Positions 4,996 to 6,938 of a stretch of DNA of 6,938 bases are shown here, piece after piece. Position numbers and translations under genes: made by a program. This DNA comes from UM-FILTER-36-13 sp964394835 (GTDB taxonomy: Bacteria > Patescibacteriota > Patescibacteriia > UBA1558 > GWA2-36-10), in contig CAYMZA010000029.1 in the NCBI GenBank assembly GCA_964394835.1, positions 1-6,938 of the forward strand, in the 5' to 3' direction. Below the pieces are notes generated by a model. It was given only the letters and a program-made list of their open reading frames with translations. It was not told the origin of the DNA and ran no database searches. Position 1 is the stretch's first letter. Each line of letters begins with the position of its first letter.

Positions 4996-6938
4996 TTATT
5001 TCTTAAAAAAACGAGGTTTTCTTTTTCTATCATCTTCAGTATCTTTGCTGGTTCTTGGTAATAGTTCTTTCATTGATAGACTAATACGATTTTTTTCTTT
5101 ATCAACATCCATTACTTTAACCTTGACTACATCACCCACTTTAATCTTATCAGACACCTTATCAATTCTTTCATGAGCAACTTGAGAAATATGTACCATG
5201 CCATCTTTACCTGGTAATAATTCTACAATAGCCCCTAACTCATTACCCCTATTCCTATCAGTAATTATTTTTAAAACCTTACCTTCATATATTTCTCCTT
5301 TTTCAATATCTCTAGTTAAGTTTTCTACCCATTCTTTAGCTTTTTTAGCACCTTCTCCATCAACAGATGTAATCATAACTAAACCATCTTGCTCAATATC
5401 CATAGCTACATTACAAGTATCAATAATTTCATTAATTATTTTACCCCCTGATCCAATAACATCCCTTATCTTCTCAGGATCAATTCGTAATGTTGTAATA
5501 CGAGGAGCATGCTGAGACAAATCAGCACGAACACCAGATATTGCTTGGCTCATAACCTTTAAAATCTTTAATCTTGCTTCCCTTGCTTTACCTAAAGTTT
5601 CTTTAACTATATCTAAACTAATACCACCTAATTTAATATCAAGTTGTATAGCTGTAATACCTTCTTCTGTACCTGCTACTTTAAAGTCCATATGACCAGC
5701 ATGATCTTCTATACCTTGAATATCTGTTAAAATAGCATAGTTATTTGAATTATTATCATCTAGTACTAATCCCATAGCTATACCTGCCACAGGAGCCTTA
5801 ATTGGAACACCTGCATCCATTAATGATAGTGTAGAACCACATATAGATGCTTGAGAAGAAGATCCGTTAGAACCTAATACTTCAGATACTACTCTAATAG
5901 TATATGGGAAGTCATCATTATTTGGTAAAACTGGAATTAATGCTTTTTCTGCTAAAGCCCCATGACCTATATCTCTTCTACTAGGCCCTCTTAAGGGTTT
6001 AACCTCGCCAACAGAATACCCTGGAAAGTTATAGTGGTGCATATATTTCTTAGTACCAGATTCTTCCATGGTATCTAATGTTTGTTCATCACCAGGAGAA
6101 CCTAACGTAACCACAGACAATACTTGAGTTTCACCCCTATCAAATAACCCACTACCATGTGTTCTTGGTAACAATCCTACTTCAGCAGATAATGATCTAA
6201 TATCATCTAAGCCTCTTTTATCAGGTCTTTTCTTTTTATTAAGCACTAGAGATTTAAAAGTTTTTTCTAAAGCTTCATCAATGATACTTAAACCCATAGA
6301 TCTCATATCTTTAGTAACTTCACTATCTTCTTTTAAAACTTCATTAACTTTTTCTTTAACTTCAGAGATAGCATCTTTCATTTTACACTTATCTTCATGA
6401 AAACAATCTTCAATACTATTACTAGCTAGCACTTCTTCAACCTTTTCTCTTACTTTTTGAGCTAAAATTTCTTTTTCTTTATCAATAACTTTTTCTTTCT
6501 TGGGTATTCCAGCTTTTTTTATAACTTTCTCTACAAAATCTACCACTTTATTAATATGTTTGCTAGAAAATTCAATAGCATCATACATATCATTTTCTTT
6601 AACCTCTTGTCCGCCCGCTTCAATCATTATAATCTGATCTTTAGAACCAGAAACAAATAATTCTAAGTCACTTTTTTGTTTAGCTTCAACAGTTGGATTA
6701 ATAACCCATTGATTATCTACTCTACCTAAATTAATAGCTGCTAAAGGACCAGCCCAAGGTATAGATGAAATACCCAAAGCAATACTTGCCGCTATAGTAG
6801 CAGGAAAGTCTGGATCATTAACACCATCATATGATAGTACTGTCACAACTACTTGAACATCATTGCGTTCTGCTTCTTTAAACAATGGTCTAATAGAACG
6901 ATCTATTAAACGAGCTGTTAAAACTGCTTCATCAGTAG
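4996..6938 (-). CDS. pnp: Polyribonucleotide nucleotidyltransferase (PNPase), N-terminus beyond window
   Basis: A phosphorolytic 3'-5' exoribonuclease, a cytoplasmic trimer that degrades RNA to nucleoside diphosphates. The frame stays open to the window edge; TTG at 6885 is an internal Leu of DRSIRPLF, so about 85 N-terminal residues are missing and 646 are visible. In order from L at 6885: end of the first RNase PH core (VTVLSYDGVNDPD), an all-helical linker (about residues 105-235), the second core with THGSGLFDRGETQ (242-254), HHYNFPGYSVGE and SRRDIGHGALA (302-312), and the metal site GIEDHAGHMDFK where D394, D400 and K402 match E. coli D486, D492 and K494. Then come a KH domain (IGSGGK at 477-482) and an S1 domain (about 532-606), with a basic tail RKRKPRFFKK. 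The linker is lysine/glutamate rich. One position beside the metal site is His (GHMDFK) where E. coli has Asp. The partner rpsO is expected upstream but lies outside the window. Confidence 0.97.
   Translation of the reverse strand, partial: TDEAVLTARLIDRSIRPLFKEAERNDVQVVVTVLSYDGVNDPDFPATIAASIALGISSIPWAGPLAAINLGRVDNQWVINPTVEAKQKSDLELFVSGSKDQIIMIEAGGQEVKENDMYDAIEFSSKHINKVVDFVEKVIKKAGIPKKEKVIDKEKEILAQKVREKVEEVLASNSIEDCFHEDKCKMKDAISEVKEKVNEVLKEDSEVTKDMRSMGLSIIDEALEKTFKSLVLNKKKRPDKRGLDDIRSLSAEVGLLPRTHGSGLFDRGETQVLSVVTLGSPGDEQTLDTMEESGTKKYMHHYNFPGYSVGEVKPLRGPSRRDIGHGALAEKALIPVLPNNDDFPYTIRVVSEVLGSNGSSSQASICGSTLSLMDAGVPIKAPVAGIAMGLVLDDNNSNNYAILTDIQGIEDHAGHMDFKVAGTEEGITAIQLDIKLGGISLDIVKETLGKAREARLKILKVMSQAISGVRADLSQHAPRITTLRIDPEKIRDVIGSGGKIINEIIDTCNVAMDIEQDGLVMITSVDGEGAKKAKEWVENLTRDIEKGEIYEGKVLKIITDRNRGNELGAIVELLPGKDGMVHISQVAHERIDKVSDKIKVGDVVKVKVMDVDKEKNRISLSMKELLPRTSKDTEDDRKRKPRFFKK

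Noticed and set aside
5198..5515. Plus-strand frame opposite pnp (also those at 4837-5061 and 4970-5176)
   Set aside because: All lie antisense to clear coding sequence, mainly PNPase KH/S1 domains with strong family matches, and show only Ser/Leu/Pro-rich shadow composition.
1..6938. tRNA, rRNA, CRISPR array or insertion sequence
   Set aside because: No T-arm or rRNA core sequence, no spaced direct repeats and no transposase or terminal repeats were found on reading both strands.

Overview
This is an AT-rich, gene-dense bacterial window using the standard genetic code (HU ends in TGA; Trp is TGG). The gene set is small DNA-binding HU, an HD hydrolase, a membrane-anchored C39-type peptidase, a DksA/TraR zinc-finger protein, LspA and PNPase. 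Short proteins, 1-4 nt overlaps and weak Shine-Dalgarno signals suggest a compact genome. My lean is Patescibacteria/CPR or another small AT-rich lineage; this is an inference from style, not a marker-gene assignment.

Layout. Positions 33-1000 (+): HU and an HD-domain protein overlap by ATGA. Positions 997-1746 (-): a C39-like cysteine peptidase converges on them, sharing 4 nt. Positions 1780-2350 (-): one apparent transcription unit with a consensus promoter (TTGACA-17-TAATAT), a long structured leader or small RNA, a 15-bp perfect hairpin, a 53-residue very hydrophobic protein, and two terminal hairpins, the second a good intrinsic terminator. Positions 2352-3115 (-): dksA-like gene then lspA, coupled by TAATG, behind an extended -10 promoter. 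Positions 3116-3680: a 565-bp gene-free stretch holding a second promoter (TTGACT-17-TATACT), about 350 nt of strongly paired sequence ending in a GC-rich stem plus U tract, and one perfect DnaA-box 9-mer. Positions 3681-4985 (-): a membrane-anchored protein of unknown function, 10 nt downstream of pnp (4996 to beyond the window end, N-terminus missing).

The conserved genes are housekeeping: RNA turnover (PNPase), transcription control (DksA-like), lipoprotein maturation (LspA), nucleoid structure (HU). The unexplained content is in the two intergenic stretches. Both carry near-consensus minus-strand promoters followed by long-range base pairing. In several stems the position that would be an A.C mismatch on the plus strand becomes a G.U pair on the minus strand, which independently supports minus-strand transcription. 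I could not match either RNA to RNase P RNA, tmRNA, SRP RNA or a riboswitch class by eye; they are the best candidates here for something undescribed.
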